Source of the DNA: Rhodeus uyekii
Taxonomy: Eukaryota; Chordata; Actinopteri; Cypriniformes; Acheilognathidae
DNA length: 64,000 nucleotides
Direction of reading: 5' to 3'
Assembly (NCBI GenBank): GCA_037043235.1
Contig: JAWRVZ010000077.1
Location: forward strand, 1,764,501 to 1,828,500
Below the pieces are notes generated by a model that was given only the letters and a program-made list of their open reading frames with translations, did not search any database and had not been told where the DNA came from. A program made the translations under genes and the position numbers. Positions 37,293 to 50,300 of the stretch are shown here, in pieces. Position 1 is the first letter of the stretch; each line of letters begins with the position of its first letter.

Positions 37293-38629
37293 CAGGCCTT
37301 GAAATTCGTTGCGAAAAGGGCACTGCCAAGTTGCCTTAGAAATTATAGAAATTTAAAAGGCACAAAAGGCATTTTTTTGTTGTCTAATAAGGGCACAAAG
37401 GCAATATTGAAAACGTCACAAGGGCATTAAGGCAATTTACGTTTTATGTACAATAGCATAATGTTTGCTACTTTTTATGTTGTCCGTTTCATACTCTTAA
37501 ATGAATTTTGTGATATTGATGTTACAACCTATAGAATGCCAAACATAATTATCTATGATGATTTAACACTTTTCTTGTGATTGGTACAGAGTTGAATAGT
37601 TAACATACTACGAGTAAATAGCTCTTTATAAAGGAAGATTTATTGTTAAAAGTAACTTTTCTGAACATAACTTCATATCATAACTGAACATAACTTTCAG
37701 CAGTAACAATACAACATAACACTGTATACAAGAAATACAGTACAAAGCCTAGCTTACATGATAAATAAGTTTACATTTATGCATTTGCATATGCATTCAA
37801 GGAACACATTGATTCAGTTTAGCATCCAAATATATCGGGAATATGGAAACATCTGGATTCATGCCGAATGAGAGATTTAGGCTACTTGAGCCCAACGCCG
37901 GTTACTTTCAGTTTCTGTTTAAATTCGCTTGGGCTTATTTAGAGCTATTTTTCATTCTTGTTCTGATTTGTTGTGGAAAGAGGGGAACTAAAATAGACTA
38001 AGACTATAATTGCTAAGTGTATAGTCTAAATATGCCTAAATTATACATAACATATAGCCTCATAATAGGGATTTGAAGAGATAACTGGTTTAACAAGGTA
38101 TTAATTTTATAGAGCAGTGGTCGCCAACCCGTCGATCGTGATCAACTGGTCGACCTTTATCACCATCCCGGAAGCTCCCGAAAATAAAAACGTTTCAGTT
38201 GCCAACTTAGCGGCTCTGTCCCGCTCCCGCTCCGCAAGCCCTGATAGGACGACCGCACAGCACCGCCACCAACCCCCCACCGTCAACGGGACGAATGCTC
38301 CACTCCGCACAAGTCACCAAAACGCGTGTGCAGATTGTAGTTCATGCCGTCATTTTGGAGCTTATTGGATTTATTCAGTGGATCTAAACATGGCTGCTAC
38401 TGGTGAATAGATTTGCGAAAATGGAGACGTATTTTAACTCTTGTCAAGTTCGTTCAGGATAATTCATCAATAAATATACTTTCACTTGTAAGGGATAGGG
38501 GCAAAAGGCATTTCTGAAAAAGGGCATGGCAATGTTGCCGTTGATTTCATAAAAATGATGGGGCAGTTCGGCAAACATGAAAGGCACGACGGCATTTGCC
38601 GTCGACGCCGTCGTGAATTTTAAGGCCTG
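37293..38629. mobile_element. hAT-like transposon with perfect 6-bp target duplication
   Basis: The left end CAGGCCTTGAAATTCGT (37293) and the inverted right end CAGGCCTTAAAATTCACG (to 38629) form terminal inverted repeats. CCGTGT flanks both sides directly (37287-37292 and 38630-38635). The subterminal regions share AAAGGGCA / AAAAGGCA motifs. No transposase was seen. The CAG-start ends suggest hAT; a 6-bp duplication matches the hAT6-type groups. It contains a second hAT fragment. Confidence 0.75.
38113..38460 (+). mobile_element. Nested hAT 5'-end fragment
   Basis: Starts CAGTGGTCGCCAACCCGTCG ATCGTGATC, a typical hAT terminus followed by a CpG-rich leader and an ATG-containing stretch near 38390-38440 resembling the start of a transposase reading frame. 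The matching right end was not found, so it is truncated. It lies wholly inside the 37293-38629 element and is therefore younger. Confidence 0.55.
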
Positions 38630-38639
38630 CCGTGTGGGT

Positions 38640-41130
38640 CATATTTACTCTATTGTTTCAAATCGCAAATCAGTTCTCAATTTTTATATATATTATTTAT
38701 TCCTGTACCAGCTGAAGTTTTTAGTAATGGTTATGCTTTGATGTTTCATCATTTAAAGAATCATTTAACATATCCACATTCTTTAAATTCCTTTGTGATT
38801 CCCATCTCTACTCGCTTTTACTGCATTGAGTTGGGAATCGTAGTTTTATATCATCTATTTCTCGAGTTCTTCCTCTTGCTTGCTTTTTTAAATTCTGTGT
38901 GGTTGTTTTTATCCGTGTTTGTTTGCTGAAAAAAAGAACAAAGATCGTCTGCTGTCGCGTAGCTTCATCACATCCTCAGAATCTCTCCCGTTCGATCCTG
39001 CAGCAGAGATGTTTTGATTTTAGAGATCGTATGTGTTTGTTTACTTTATGCTGACAGAAGGCATTATCTGTGTATTGCCACATTCCTGTCTCAAGATCTG
39101 TGTTTGTGTGAGAAAAAGAAGTGGCTGGAATGGTGGATGGTATTGTGCACAGAGATGCTGTTGTGACTCTTAATGATTGTGTTTGTTTTTCTCTTCTGAT
39201 TTCTAACTTGGGAGTAATTAAGTTTGCATGTTGAAGATCTTCTGATGACATTTAAATTCAGGAAGATGTTTGAGCTTCGGGAGAGAGCCGAGGCCAGTGA
39301 TGCGCACCCTGTCTCCATGACAGATTCATCTTGATTTTTGTCGGTCCCGGCGAATGTCTTGCTTTGAGATTTTCCATCTGAATGTTTCAGTGTTTGTGTG
39401 TTCAGTGTGACTGAGTTTATAGACATAATCCGTTGTGGTTGACGCTATAAGCTGGCTAATGCACTTGAATGTTTGTGTGAATTTCATTTCATAAACTGAG
39501 ACTCCGCATATAAACACTTTCAGTGTTAAATGGACCGTGTGGGGAAATATCAGGAATACATTTTGTTTTTGTATTTTAATATTAATATAGATTTTATTCC
39601 CGTGTTCAAAGCTGTTTTTCAGCATCATTACTCCAGTCTTCAGTGTCACATGGTCCTTCAGAAATCCTGTTTACAGCTGCTATTAAGATGCGTTTTGGTA
39701 GATCGGATCACAAGTAGATGAGGGAGACATTCCTGTTTACACCTGTTGTTTTAATCAGTCTCTTTTGCCTACTTTCAACTACTCCTACTTCTGATTTCTT
39801 CAAGGGGAGGGTCTATGGGTGAACAAAGTGTTGGCTTTTTCAGATCTATTGCTCTGGACAAAGTAAGCTTGCGCTATTCATGAACGTGACCAGAGATGTT
39901 TGAAAATCATATGGAGAGCAGCAGCTTTCGTTTTGTTTTTTCGAGTGCATGTAAGAAATCAGGAATGGTGAGAAAACATTGTCCTTGATTCGTTTTTCAT
40001 CTTCAAACCAAACTTGGGTCTTCAGCCGACTGTTTAAATCCCGTCTGGATGGAGTGCTTTCTATAATGTTAATGAAGATCTTTTGTGACTGTTCAAGTGC
40101 ATTTGACCACGTGAGTGTTTACACTGCAAAATCAGTGCGTTTTCGACTACCTCTGGAAGTGGTTGATGGCCGACAAGCTTTTGAGACCCCGTTTACACCT
40201 GTATTTAGAGTCGTTCACTGGTGATCCGATCAACCAAAATGCATCTTAATACAAATGTAGATCGGGCTTTTTTGATCCCAAACTCTTGAACTGTAGTTTC
40301 TGAAGTCTCTTCTTTTATGTTAAATCCCTTCCTCCTAAATTAATTTGCAAACTTATGTCCTTAAAGTCATACCTGCACAAAACTACATGGTTAATATGTT
40401 CTTCTCTTATACACAAACACAGAGATAAGCCTAGGTCATTGTGACTTGCAGCAGTCCTCTCTATGAATGCATTTCTGTCCATCTTCCCATCAGTCATCAC
40501 ATGAACGTTGGGCTTAACATCCTTTTTGTTTGCTGCTGAGGGGCGAGAGTAATTTTGAAGAGCGTGCTAATGATGCGCTGAAGTGCTTTAAGCATCATCG
40601 AGTGGACAGGCGGATGAAAGAACCTTAGGCCTGCCAGATCTGTCCATTTCAATGGCTCTAATTACGTTACGCTATGTAAACCACAGCGATGATGCAACTT
40701 TGAAGTCCCGTGTTGGACGGAGGGCAGATGTGCTAATGCACGCTAACACGCCACAGGTCAATGCAAACGTGTCAACAGGCCTTGATACCTTTCTGATGTC
40801 AGGATCTGATCTAGAGACTTGCTTTCAGAGCTGAACTTTACATTTATTTTGGTTGTTAACAGATGGCTTTCTCTTGGTATTATAGGCCTGCTTGATTTAA
40901 ACGGATGGTTATGAATCCGCTTGTACAGTCATGCGTGTAATATGCCTAATTTCACTCGCTGTTAAGCTTGCTAGCTGTCTCTCTTTATCTTTCTCTCTCT
41001 CGTGTTTGCCCTTTTTTTTGTCATTTTAGTCTCACTTGCCTGCAGTTTGGCACAGACGAGCAGAGTTGCCGTGGAGATCTCATGCTTTGTAGTCAAACAC
41101 AAAGACATCATTCTGCTGCTTCTATGTCTC
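38640..41130. other. cdk17 intron 1, no gene recognised
   Basis: Several short open frames, none with a recognisable family or exon signals. Confidence 0.4.
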
Positions 41131-41131
41131 T

Positions 41132-41165
<34 letters not shown>

Positions 41166-41166
41166 T
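41132..41166. repeat. (TC)n microsatellite
   Basis: A pure CT run in cdk17 intron 1. ORFs encoding SLSLSL across it are artefacts. Confidence 0.85.
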
Positions 41167-41824
41167 CTGTTTTGTGCTCACTCACCCACTCTGTCACCCG
41201 CTCCATCTTTCTCTCTCTGTCTTTGGGCATGTGAGGGGGTAAATTACAGATTCTGATCTGTGAGAAAGATGCTGAGAAGTCCCAGGAAAGACTGTTGCCA
41301 TGGCAATGGGAATGGACTTTTTTTGTTTGTGCATGTGGGAAGAGATAGAAAGAGAATCGAAAATACCAGTCACACTCGAGATTCCTCCAACATTCATTTG
41401 AAGATTTGAGCGCTGCTTTTCAGATTTTCCTTTTGATATGCGAGTGATATAAAAGAAAAAACTGTAGACCATTTATGTTAAATTATTATATTTTTTCTTT
41501 AGAATTGATGACCAAAGATTGATGTTTATTTTTAATCAGTCTAATATTAGATGCAAAAAATATCACGGCTTATTGTTATTCGAAATATGGCAATGACTTT
41601 TTAAACCTATTTTTTAAAAGATAAAGTGACAGACTACTTTTTCTTGCTATAGCTTTTATAATTAATGCATAATTTCATAGCTAGCTTTTTTGTATATATA
41701 ATGATATTATAACATTATAATTAAATGATTAAATAGTATTTTATGTATAATTTGACATTTGAAAACAACCCATAGTAAAAACTTCCAAAGTATATTTACC
41801 TTCTTTAAACAACTTGTTTTGTAT

Positions 41825-42010
41825 GTTATAGGTGACCTATTATTTAAAATTCATTTTTATAAGGTGTTTGAACAGATCTGAGTCCACATTGTGTGTAAAC
41901 AACCAACCTATAATTGTAAAATCCACCCGCTCCTATTTTTATAATCCCCAAAAAATCATAAACAGTCTCTCCTAACGAGCGGTTGCAGGTGACGGTCCGT
42001 TAGAAACGGT
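41825..42010. repeat. Cyprinid interspersed repeat (ATAGGTGACCTATTATTTA)
   Basis: Contains GTGTGTAAACAACCAACCTA and AAAATCCACCCGCTCCTA, strings typical of an abundant zebrafish/carp DNA-element family. The far end was not delimited. Confidence 0.5.
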
Positions 42011-42269
42011 AGATTATGCTATATAACAGTCAGCGGTAGAGCGGCCATCTCTCTCCTCCCTCAAAAACACTCTCCTCCCCGCGCGCTCAACTACATACGC
42101 CATCTTAAAGCTATATTCCCAACATAAACATAAATTAGCCGTTACAATCTCTGCTGTTAGTTGGTGCACAAATGCCTTTTGTTGTTAGCAAACATATACA
42201 GTGTATGTACATTTTTACAGCATGCCGATCGTGTCATCAAACAAATCGGCATATTGGCTTTTGGTTTTC

Positions 42270-42342
42270 TTGAGCCTCGGTTATCTCTACGTTTTTTTGC
42301 AACCCCCGAGGCCGTCGACATAACCGGGTTCCACTGTATTGA
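42270..42342. repeat. Mariner-type terminal fragment
   Basis: Inverted, it reads TACAGTGGAACCCGGTTATG TCGACGGCC..., resembling a Tc1/mariner end with TA at its edge. No partner end was located. Confidence 0.4.
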
Positions 42343-42429
42343 TTTTCAATAATGATATTTCATTTGAGTATCACTGTTAATTCAATTTGTGTCTGCAATA
42401 ATGCGTCAGGTAGGTTTAATGCTTTTGTG

Positions 42430-42905
42430 CATCTGTTTTGCTGGCTCACTCAGTTTCTGTCTCTCTAGGCTGTGGTTAATTAGCCTTCTGTTTGATGCCT
42501 CTAGCTCTTGGCTGGTGTAATGTTTGATGTCAGGCCTTCCTGCTCTAATTACCCTCGCTCTGTGGTGCCACCTGGCTGCAGGGGTCGTCCCAGAATTCAG
42601 CTAGAGCTGAGGGCAGCAGCCAGCAGACCTTAGTGCAGTTTTTTTTCTTTTATTTGGTTAAAAAAGGGTTTGTTCACAAGCTCTGCAGTTTTTTGTGAGT
42701 GCTTGTCGATGCCACTGTGAGTTTGGGATGTTATCTTCTCCCGTGCCCCCCCTCCCCCCCAGCCCACACAAGGCACATGAGGGTTTTGTTATGGTATGGG
42801 CAATGCGCCCTCTCATTGCCACACAAAGACCCCTTATCTCTCAAGAGGAGTGCGTACAGAGGAGGTGGGCTAATCCTGGCCCGGGGGATGTAAACGGATT
42901 CTCTC
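42430..42905. promoter_or_regulatory. Possible conserved non-coding element
   Basis: High-complexity sequence in the intron, including GGTTAATTAGCC, TGCTCTAATTACCC (homeodomain-type TAATTA cores) and CCTTATCTCTC. No ORF of note. Suggestion only. Confidence 0.3.
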
Positions 42906-43033
42906 CCGTCGTTTGATTCACGTACTCTCTTATGATTGGACAATTGAACAACTGCTCGTGTGGAGACGCACAGAAAGATGAAACGAGCAAAAGAGACAAT
43001 AGCAGAACAACAGTGGCTAGTTGCCTGAACTGC

Positions 43034-43180
43034 TTACATTTACCTTTCTGCTTTTGGCAGACGCTTTTATCCAAAGAGACATTCAAAAACATATTGATCA
43101 GTTCTTGCTTTCCCTGGGAATCGAACCCATGACCTTGGCTTTGTAAACACCAGTGCTCCACTGATTGAGCTACAGGAAAG
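43034..43180 (-). repeat. tRNA-derived SINE (copy 2)
   Basis: Same layout as copy 1: minus-strand TGTAGCTCAATCAGTGGAGC head, B-box GGGTTCGATTCCC, tail GGATAAAAGCGTCTGCCA. Confidence 0.75.
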
Positions 43181-43859
43181 TGGAAAAGTAAGTCTGATAG
43201 TGGCTAGGTTTACTAATGGATTATTTTGTCTCACTCTAGATCCTGAACTTGCTATTTATATTATCACTATAATTATTGCTCATGATGTCATTTTGGACTA
43301 AATTGACTAATAGACAGATTGTTGCTTTAGTCTGACTTTTAAAGTTCAAGGATGCATTTAAATTGATCAAAAGTGGCAGTAAAGTTTTTATAAAGTTACA
43401 AAGGATTTCTAAATGCTTTTTTTGTTCTATTTAAAGAAACTTGGATAAATGTATCAAGGTTTCCACAAGCTGTTTTCAACATTGATAAGAAATATTTCTT
43501 TAGCAACAAATAAACATGCTAGAATGAATTCTGAAGAGTCATGAGACTGAAGATTTGAGTAATGCTGAAAATATAGCTTTGATCATACGGAAGATCAGTT
43601 TAAAATATTTTCAGATAATAAATAGTTGATTTAATTTTTAATAGTTTCTTTAGTATTTTTGATCAAATAATTGCAGCCTTAGTGAGCATAAGAACATTAA
43701 AGTTTAACCCCACACTTTTGAATGGCTGTCAATATCACGCAGACAAAAAACTGACTTCACTTACAGCCTTAAGACTGAATATCTTTTGTCCCTCAGAGCC
43801 TCATTTTGAACAAAAATATGATTACACTTAATCTACATTATATATTCACCATATACCAC

Positions 43860-44095
43860 CAGGACCACCTACAACATGCATATTTAATGACCTTAACCGT
43901 ATTTGCATATTTTTGCGGCCAACACTCCCCCCTCCAGCAGCCCACTTTCTTATCAGTGTGATCCCTGGAGAGCTGCTGTCTGGAGATGGATAGATCCAGC
44001 CCCCAAGGGGTTAATGATGGGAGGGGACGGGCTGACAATTGGCAATGCTCTTCGCTCATTAGCCAAGAATGCAGAGTGTCACTGAAACAACAGTG
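43860..44095. promoter_or_regulatory. Enhancer-like element in cdk17 intron 1
   Basis: A dense cluster of motif-like sequence: TATTTGCATATTTTTGC (octamer-like), CTTTCTTATCAG (GATA-type), GGGGTTAATGATGGG, CAGCCCACTTTC and TGACAATTGGCAATG (E-box CAATTG). No coding potential. Sequence texture suggests constraint. Confidence 0.35.
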
Positions 44096-44109
44096 TTGGT
44101 CTCTGTGGG

Positions 44110-47100
44110 ATTAAAAATGTACGAATCTGTTTAGGATCTGCTGATCCTCCTTCCTAACATAACATGAAAAACTAAAGGGGAATACATTATATGTAGCATG
44201 TCTGTTAAGCAAAGTCTCCAGCAAGGGATTTCTGACCGTTCTTGTTAATAGATAAAGTCTATGAAGTTATATCTTTATAGTAAATCAAATTAGCCAAATT
44301 TCTGAGAATCTCCCCTTTTGTCTTTAGTGGCGTTTGGAGCCCCTTTCCCATTCTTTGAATAGTTATGCTGATTGGATTAGGAATTGCGACACACTGTAGA
44401 GTCTCGGGTGGGTTCCTAAACCTGTATACTTCATTTGCATGCTTTGTTTAAGGTCGTCATCCAGGTGTTTTGTCTCGATTTCTAAGCACTGCCCCCCAAA
44501 ATATATATAATCTACAATGTATATGCAGTGACCAAACATCACATTCTCAATAAAGAATCCTGTTGAAGAAACATCCGTCATCTCCTGGTTCCCGCTTCTG
44601 AGATTTCTAACATGTCGTACACTGAAAAAGAAGTCTACCATTCAAGAGGGAAAACAAGAAAAAAACCTGCATGCCCACTTACTGATGTGTTTGTATTTGT
44701 TTCAATGAGCCAGACTCAAGATGTGTACAAAAGGCTTGCCATAAAGTCCCTGTAGGCCAACATTAAAGGATATGTCTACATAAATCTAAATACATTTGAA
44801 AAAGCATCTCTTTCTCTTGTTTTGGCCCGTCCGCACTGAAACCGCATTTGTCTTGTCTTACACTTTGGAGAGCGTCTTCAAAAAGCATACATTTTCAAAT
44901 TGTTGTTGAATGAAAACAGAGCTATTTGAAAACTGTTTGCAAAATATATTGTACCAACATATATCCTTTGTTATACTGTAGTGTTCATTTGTAGATATGA
45001 CATTCCTTCAAAGATGACGCAACATTGCTCTCCTGCATAAGAGCCATTGCGTTTTAGACCATCCATGGAATAATTTTGAGTGTATAATAATTTAGCAATG
45101 ATCACAGCTGAAGAATACTTTATTCTGGATTCTCAATGTCATTGCATTGTGCTTTTATTACATTTTACGCATATGCAATTGGATGGTAAGCATTTTACAA
45201 TGTTTACATGTGAATGAGAAGCTTCTGGGAAAATGTTATTGCTGATAAAGCATTTTTAAACAAAAATGCATTATCCAGATTAATAGAGACGCAGTCAAAG
45301 CCTGACACTGTATGATGGGAAATTGCATCTCCATGTCTGTAAGGAACAGGACGATGATTTCGCAGAGTGTTAAAGCACCTGTATGTGTGTGTTCAGGCTG
45401 GTTGTGCCCTGTTCTAGCAGGTCTGACATGACTGTCAACTATTCAAACATGAGCCCACGAGAAAACACGCTTGTGGCCTCCAGGTGTGTCTGGACCCCGT
45501 TGTACTATGTATAAGATTGAGATACCAGCTGTTTAAGAAGATGTGCCCTGTCAGTGTGCACATTAAACTTTCTGTCTGTTCTATATATTGGCCTGTACCG
45601 ATAGTCTAATCTAATCCCTCATATAGGGGCTCAGCCACCCCCCTTCCTTTAGTCTGTGTCGGATAGACAGATGGCGTGCATGTGTGATTGTATGTGAGAG
45701 GAACCAATCACAGATGCTCTGACCGTCCGTTTCCCGTAGCGTGATCTTTGTGTGCGCATTTCCCACTTCGCAGCATTCTGACACCACAAGAAAAAAAGCC
45801 ATGTCACTGTAACCTGATAGTCTTTTGTGTGTCTCCTTGTGTTATTACAGCGACCAAACGGGCCAAATGTTATCAATATGTGCTGTACTTTTGTAGACTA
45901 GAAGAACCTTTGAGGGTTTCATTTGAACCCTGCTTTGTGAACGCAATGAACCTTTAAGTCCTGTGTGAATTTGGGTGTGTAGTCTGACGGTGGCAATACA
46001 ATAGTCAGAAAGAGTCCCGCTGCCTCCCATAGCAAGATGTTTCCTGCCTAAACCGGTGCAAAGTCAGCATGTATTGAGAGAAATATACAAGCACGCACAA
46101 TAAAGGTGTATGAAAAAGTTTATAGAGAAGTCATGCATGAGTGATTGTGTTACGATCATGCATGCCCTTATTTTTTTATTTTTTATAAAATGGTAACACT
46201 AACATAAGACTAAGATGAAAATGTATTTTTAGTAATTATTCGGGATCCCTAACAATTTCTTTATAAATTGATTGGATATATTTTTGCATCATCATTTCTC
46301 TAATTCTTACATTTACTGCCTTTGCCTTTAAATCCTCATTAAATCAGAAATGTACTTTTTTTTTTTTTATATTGAATGTTTTACTGTTAATATATAAACC
46401 TGATGTTTCATTGCTGGCATTTTATTTTGAGAAAATGCATTGGTGTAAAGGGAATTATGGCGCATGTGGGAGTGTGTGTTTTAATAATGCACAACCATGT
46501 GTTGAAGTGCCTATAAAAACAAAATACAGTCTCATGAATATTTGATTAAAAGGCTTTTGATTATTAATGATTTTTTTTTTTATACTTGTCACATATTAAA
46601 GCCCTGCTGTGTTGATCAAAAACTCTCACTGGAACACCTGCCTCCACAGTACTCCATATTTGTACTTAAAACCCCCCCCTTTAAACAGGAAGTTGTGGCA
46701 GGAGATATTGAAGGACCCTGTAGGAGCAGAGACTATAAACATTTAAAGACTCTTTCAAAATGTATTAATTCTAGAAATCGTTGGTTGATAAAGTACAAGC
46801 ATTATTACTGGCAAAGATGCACAGGCAAGTCGTAATTTGTTATTTGCTTTTGCTAGTCAGAGACCAGCTTTAGGGGGATGCGATGTTCTGTTTCTAGTGA
46901 ACATTTTATTGCCGTTCGACTACGCACTAGATGAGTCATCACTATTTTGGGAAGAGAAGTACAGTACATTTTAATCAAGCTGCAGAACTCCAATTTTAAT
47001 TTAAATAGCCGTTTCGATGAACTAGCCAAACCAACTTTAACAGCTAAGACAAAAAAAAGTACTCAAACTTTGTCAAACTGAATAAAAGCATAATTTACTC

Positions 47101-47170
47101 TATGCAGTGCTTTTTAATGGAAAGAAGTCTTTGTTGCATGACCCGCAGATATTCACAGGCCGATGATGAT
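44110..47170. other. cdk17 intron 1, distal part
   Basis: No gene, RNA gene or delimited element recognised. Homopolymer T runs at about 46350-46370 and 46569-46580. Confidence 0.4.
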
Positions 47171-47176
47171 TAACAC

Positions 47177-47201
47177 TGTGTGTGTGTGTGTGTGTGTGTG
47201 T
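47177..47201. repeat. (TG)n microsatellite abutting the cdk17 acceptor
   Basis: About 12 TG units in place of a normal polypyrimidine tract, ending eight bases before the AG at 47208-47209. Confidence 0.85.
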
Positions 47202-47209
47202 TTCCGTAG

Positions 47210-47358
47210 GCCCCCCCTGCCTCAGAGGCCCATGGAGAGGATGAAGCGGTTTAAGAGACGTTTGTCGCTCACCCTGCGTGGAAGCCAGACGATCGATGAG
47301 TCTCTCTCGGAGCTGGCGGAACAGATGACCATCGAGGAGAACAGCAGCAAGGACAGCG
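47210..47358 (+). other. cdk17: cdk17 first coding exon with UG-repeat-flanked splice sites
   Basis: The acceptor TTTCCGTAG ends at 47209, preceded directly by a (TG)n tract (47177-47201). The donor G|GTGAGT at 47359 runs straight into another (TG)n tract to about 47392. The leader 47210-47240 contains an upstream in-frame ATG (47232) nine bases before the homologous start. The exon encodes MKRFKRRLSL to KDS. Confidence 0.85.
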
Positions 47359-50300
47359 GTGAGTGTGTGTGTATGTGTGTGTGTGTGTGTGCGCGCACTG
47401 GCTGCTCTTTTCATATCGTTTGCTATGTCTATATTGTATGTGCAGGGTCACTGTTAGTAGTCCAGATTAGAGACTGATTTATTAGTTCTTTGATTAGCTT
47501 GTGGAATAAGGGCTGTGGAAAGCTGGAAAAGGTCCACGGGAGTGGAAAAAAGGGCCTCCTGTGTTCCAAATCAGGATGCAGGCGCTCTATAAACTGATTA
47601 TCAGATTTTGTAGCTAAACCATTTAAGGAAAGTTTATTAAATGAGGTAACATACCCTTTTGTCAAATTACAGATTTTGACTCCTTTTGCATCTATTTAAC
47701 CTTCACATTTTTTCTTTCAGAATTATTTTCCTTATATATTGCTATGTCAACATGGATCACTATATTAATGTTTGAAGGCCACAAATATTCTCCATTTTTG
47801 TATTAATGTGAAGGCGGCTGCATGTTTTCTTTGGCCTGACCTCTGAGATTTTCACTCGTGTAGTGATTGGAACCCGTTGTTTCTTTCTAAGATTTATAGG
47901 AATAAATCTGGGGCACTTAATTGAGCATCTTAAAATAACTTTGAATGTGTACTAAGTGATTTCATAACTGCTCCTGGTTCATTGCAAGTTGTTTTGCCCC
48001 ATCGAGCCGTTCTGGAGTGTAAAACAGAAATGTCAAGCTTTTGTTTTTGTGAACTCTTATATTACTTCTCTATTCCCCTTGGATACTTTATTCTCCTTTT
48101 TAGTTTGTTAAAAGAATATAAGTTAAAGTCAAGCAGCAGCATTTGCAGCACAATTATTAAAGCAAACATTTATTTTGATTTATTAAAACAAAAAAGCAAA
48201 CATAGGTACTTCCAATGTAAGTGAACAGGGAACATTTTTGGAGGATAAAATCTATTTATTTGTCTGCATTTATTTGAGATGTAATGCTGTTTAAATAATT
48301 TTTACAGTCATTTCATGACTTTGGGCACTAACATTGCCAACATAGTTGTAAGATTGAACTTTACACCAAACAGTTTTTCTTTTAAAACGATCTTTGTCTA
48401 TACATTGTCTATACTATTGAAACATTATTTTATTAGTTTGAGGATTGTCCATTTACAGTGTCAACTGTATTGAGCACAATGGAATGGATTGGTAACCCTG
48501 ACACAGCCATTTCAAACGGTCTTGAAAAGCTGTCGTTCTAAATGGTCATATCAGAAGTCTGTGCCATTTTTGTGACCGTAAACAGTGCTGAGCTAGGACT
48601 GATATGAAAGAAGTCTGCTGTCATGCCTCCAGTCAGTCTGAATGCCTAAAGCAATGTAATTTCAGTTGAATGGTTAAGAAACGACGCAAAACACTCCCTG
48701 TTCTCTTCCTCAAAGGGCTTTTTCTTCCTCCTCGCTCTTGTTTGTCAACTAGTTAGTAATTACGTAACAGCAATGACACCCCTGTGAGGAGAATGAGAGG
48801 AAGGGAGCATGTGACAGCTTGTGTGAGATGGGTTAAATTAGCGCTTTTGCCTTTCGGGCAAACTTGACGGATGGACTAAAATCACACAGACTGATTCAGA
48901 CTGTACAATGAGACTCTGTAAAACTGGAAATCAGTGTTCCAGCGCGTTCCTGCTCACCTTCTCTCCGCGGGCTGTGATGCACGCTTGACTGAGGTAAAAC
49001 AGTAACTAAACTTATCTAAAGCTCAAATTCAACTGCCATGTTTTTTCTTGGCAAAGACCAGATGGTCAGTTTCCACACCCTTATCAGAGCACCTATGAGG
49101 GAGGGTTTTAAAGTTGCCCCTATTATGATGTTTTAAAGGCTCTTGTGTTTTTATTTTGTAGGTCTCCTGCAGTTTTTTCATAATATACATTGGAGCAATC
49201 ACCTCTTATCTTACAATGTCTGAAACTGTTTGTTAAAGGAACTGGTCTCTCTAAACCCTTCATTTCCGAGCTTCTCCTCGGCTCTGATTGGTCAGTTGGC
49301 CGTCTGTTGTAATTGGTCAACTGCTCAGCAGGTGCTGGAAACCAAACGACCATTACTGTATCTGAATTCCACAGCACTTGAAACAACGTGATGCAATGGT
49401 GTCAGTTTTACTGTATCAATTTGAGCTCGAGTCTTCATTCTTTGGAACTGCTTCGTCTTCAAAAATTTCCTCTTAGCACAGAAAACAGCATCGTCTTCCA
49501 AGCCTCCACTATATCTACTTTATTTTAGGGCGGGACGAAGTAGACGTTGTTTGCGGGCAGCCAACGAAGACCATAGGATGGCATTTTGCACATTTGTTAC
49601 AAGCCTACTTGGGTTAGAGCAGGAAACAAGACTAGATTTACTGGTGAATCTTTTCAGGCAGTTCAGAATCTGTTCTTTCTTTTATGGGACAGTAATTCTA
49701 TTTATAAGATTCAGCTGCAGACATCAAAATGAATATATTTTTTAGTACTTTAATTTGAAGTATTTCATGCTCTTTTCAAAAAATAGGCACTCCCCAAATG
49801 CAGTTGGATAAACTCAGGGTACACCATCACTCGTGCTTTTTTTAAATTTTCTTTATTACAATATTTTGCACCGCAACATATTTAGCTTAAATTTAAAAAA
49901 TATCAACCATGAGCCTTTTTTCTGGGCTTGAGAAACCGGTTTGTGTATGCTGGCGAGCGTTCATGCTTCAATGTAGTCACTTTTTTTTTTTGCTGCCTTA
50001 CAAGGTAGCTGTCTATGTAGACATCAAGACAACTTAATAGTTTTGGCACAGAGCCTGACGTTTGCCAATACTCATAACAGCAATAACAACATCCTTTCTC
50101 ATTTGTGCCCTAAACCATCACAACACAATCCTCAGGCTAGCACTAACATTCAGAGAATGCTTTTTTTTAAATTTAATGCAAGAATGTTGCACTCTTTTAC
50201 CAGTACACTTACACTTGATATGTGCACAATGGTCTAAGTATGCTCGCTCAGCTGTGCATACACGCGTTCACAGTGTGGCTGTTTTTAGGTCTGTGTGTTG

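Noticed and set aside
38117..38410. 97-codon ORF as a gene in cdk17 intron 1
   Set aside because: Lies in a nested hAT terminal fragment and starts inside its inverted repeat; no protein family.
40968..41256. Plus-strand ORFs with SLSLSL runs
   Set aside because: Translations of a (TC)n microsatellite.
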